Source: UBA2942 sp045127535 (GTDB taxonomy: Bacteria > Bacillota > Clostridia > Lachnospirales > Lachnospiraceae). Taken from it: DNA of 64,000 bases. Below the pieces are notes generated by a model, which searched no databases, was not told where the DNA came from, and saw only the letters and a program-made list of their open reading frames with translations. Both the position numbers and the translations under genes were made by a program. Positions 63,963 through 64,000 of this stretch are shown piece after piece. Positions within the stretch are counted from its first letter, which is position 1; the number at the start of each line of letters is the position of its first letter. The stretch lies in contig JBGVQN010000001.1 of NCBI GenBank assembly GCA_045127535.1, positions 32,589 to 96,588 of the forward strand, written 5' to 3'.

Positions 63963-64000
63963 ATGATTAACAGTATAAGATATTTTGAAGAAGAATGCAT
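63963..64000 (+). CDS. Start of a probable transposase gene (cut by window edge)
   Basis: Twelve codons, MINSIRYFEEEC, preceded by AAGGAAGGTG. The start resembles transposases of the ISLre2 (UPF0236) group, but too little is visible to be sure. GAGGACA (63898) and TGTCCTC (63954) flank the region as a short inverted pair. Confidence 0.35.
   Translation, partial: MINSIRYFEEEC

Overview
The window looks like a chromosomal segment of a low-to-mid GC, spore-forming Firmicute, most likely a Lachnospiraceae gut clostridium (Blautia/Dorea-like; inferred from gene content, not tested). Supporting signs are an alpha/beta-type small acid-soluble spore protein, a YlbJ-like sporulation membrane protein, a T-box ahead of prolyl-tRNA synthetase, and strong AGGAGG-type ribosome binding sites. 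Gene orders also match Firmicutes: secG-rnr-smpB, rsmD-coaD next to ylbJ, and yloU-yloV-recG.

Layout. 1-9.0 kb: an eroded AEC permease, a HEPN-like protein, smpB, rnr, secG, an NSS-family symporter, a DUF4230 protein and enolase, nearly all on the minus strand. 9.3-11.1 kb: a DUF4143-type AAA protein followed by wrecked hsdM and methyltransferase fragments. 11.1-24.1 kb: core genes (T-box/proS, a small kinase-like protein, pepD, ylbJ-like, a coiled-coil protein, coaD, rsmD, a SASP, recG, fakA/yloV, yloU), with an 18-bp tandem repeat touching the SASP stop codon and a large intergenic inverted repeat.

24.3-48.9 kb is an AT-richer accessory island. It opens with an ISLre2-family IS. A plasmid-like module follows (ParM-like actin, small ParR-like partner, candidate centromere/oriT repeats, MobC, relaxase), then a broken serine recombinase. 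A defence-type block comes next: a 1616-aa single-polypeptide Type ISP-like restriction-modification enzyme, an AbiH-family gene broken at two T runs, and an AlbA_2/ATP-binding protein. Then comes an apparent four-gene operon: UPF0158, an unknown 421-aa protein, a membrane protein with TrkA-N-like Rossmann regions and a C-terminal RyR domain, and a tandem-TIR protein with Sel1/TPR-like repeats. The island ends with two near-identical Fic genes under large palindromic operators, small mobilization genes, and decayed copies of both.

49-64 kb returns to ordinary metabolism and transport: a phosphoglycerol-transferase-like protein, a D-2-hydroxyacid dehydrogenase and a HisC-like aminotransferase in tandem, an ICMT-family methyltransferase behind a 24-bp palindrome, a duplicated CmpB-family membrane protein, and an RpiR-regulated ABC uptake operon with a metallophosphoesterase and a HAD phosphatase. 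A MATE exporter and the first codons of a probable second transposase close the window.

The best candidate for an undescribed system is the TIR plus RyR/TrkA-N membrane operon at 39.05-44.8 kb. The TIR protein could make a NAD-derived signal that the RyR domain of the neighbouring membrane protein senses. This is inference from domain content and gene order.
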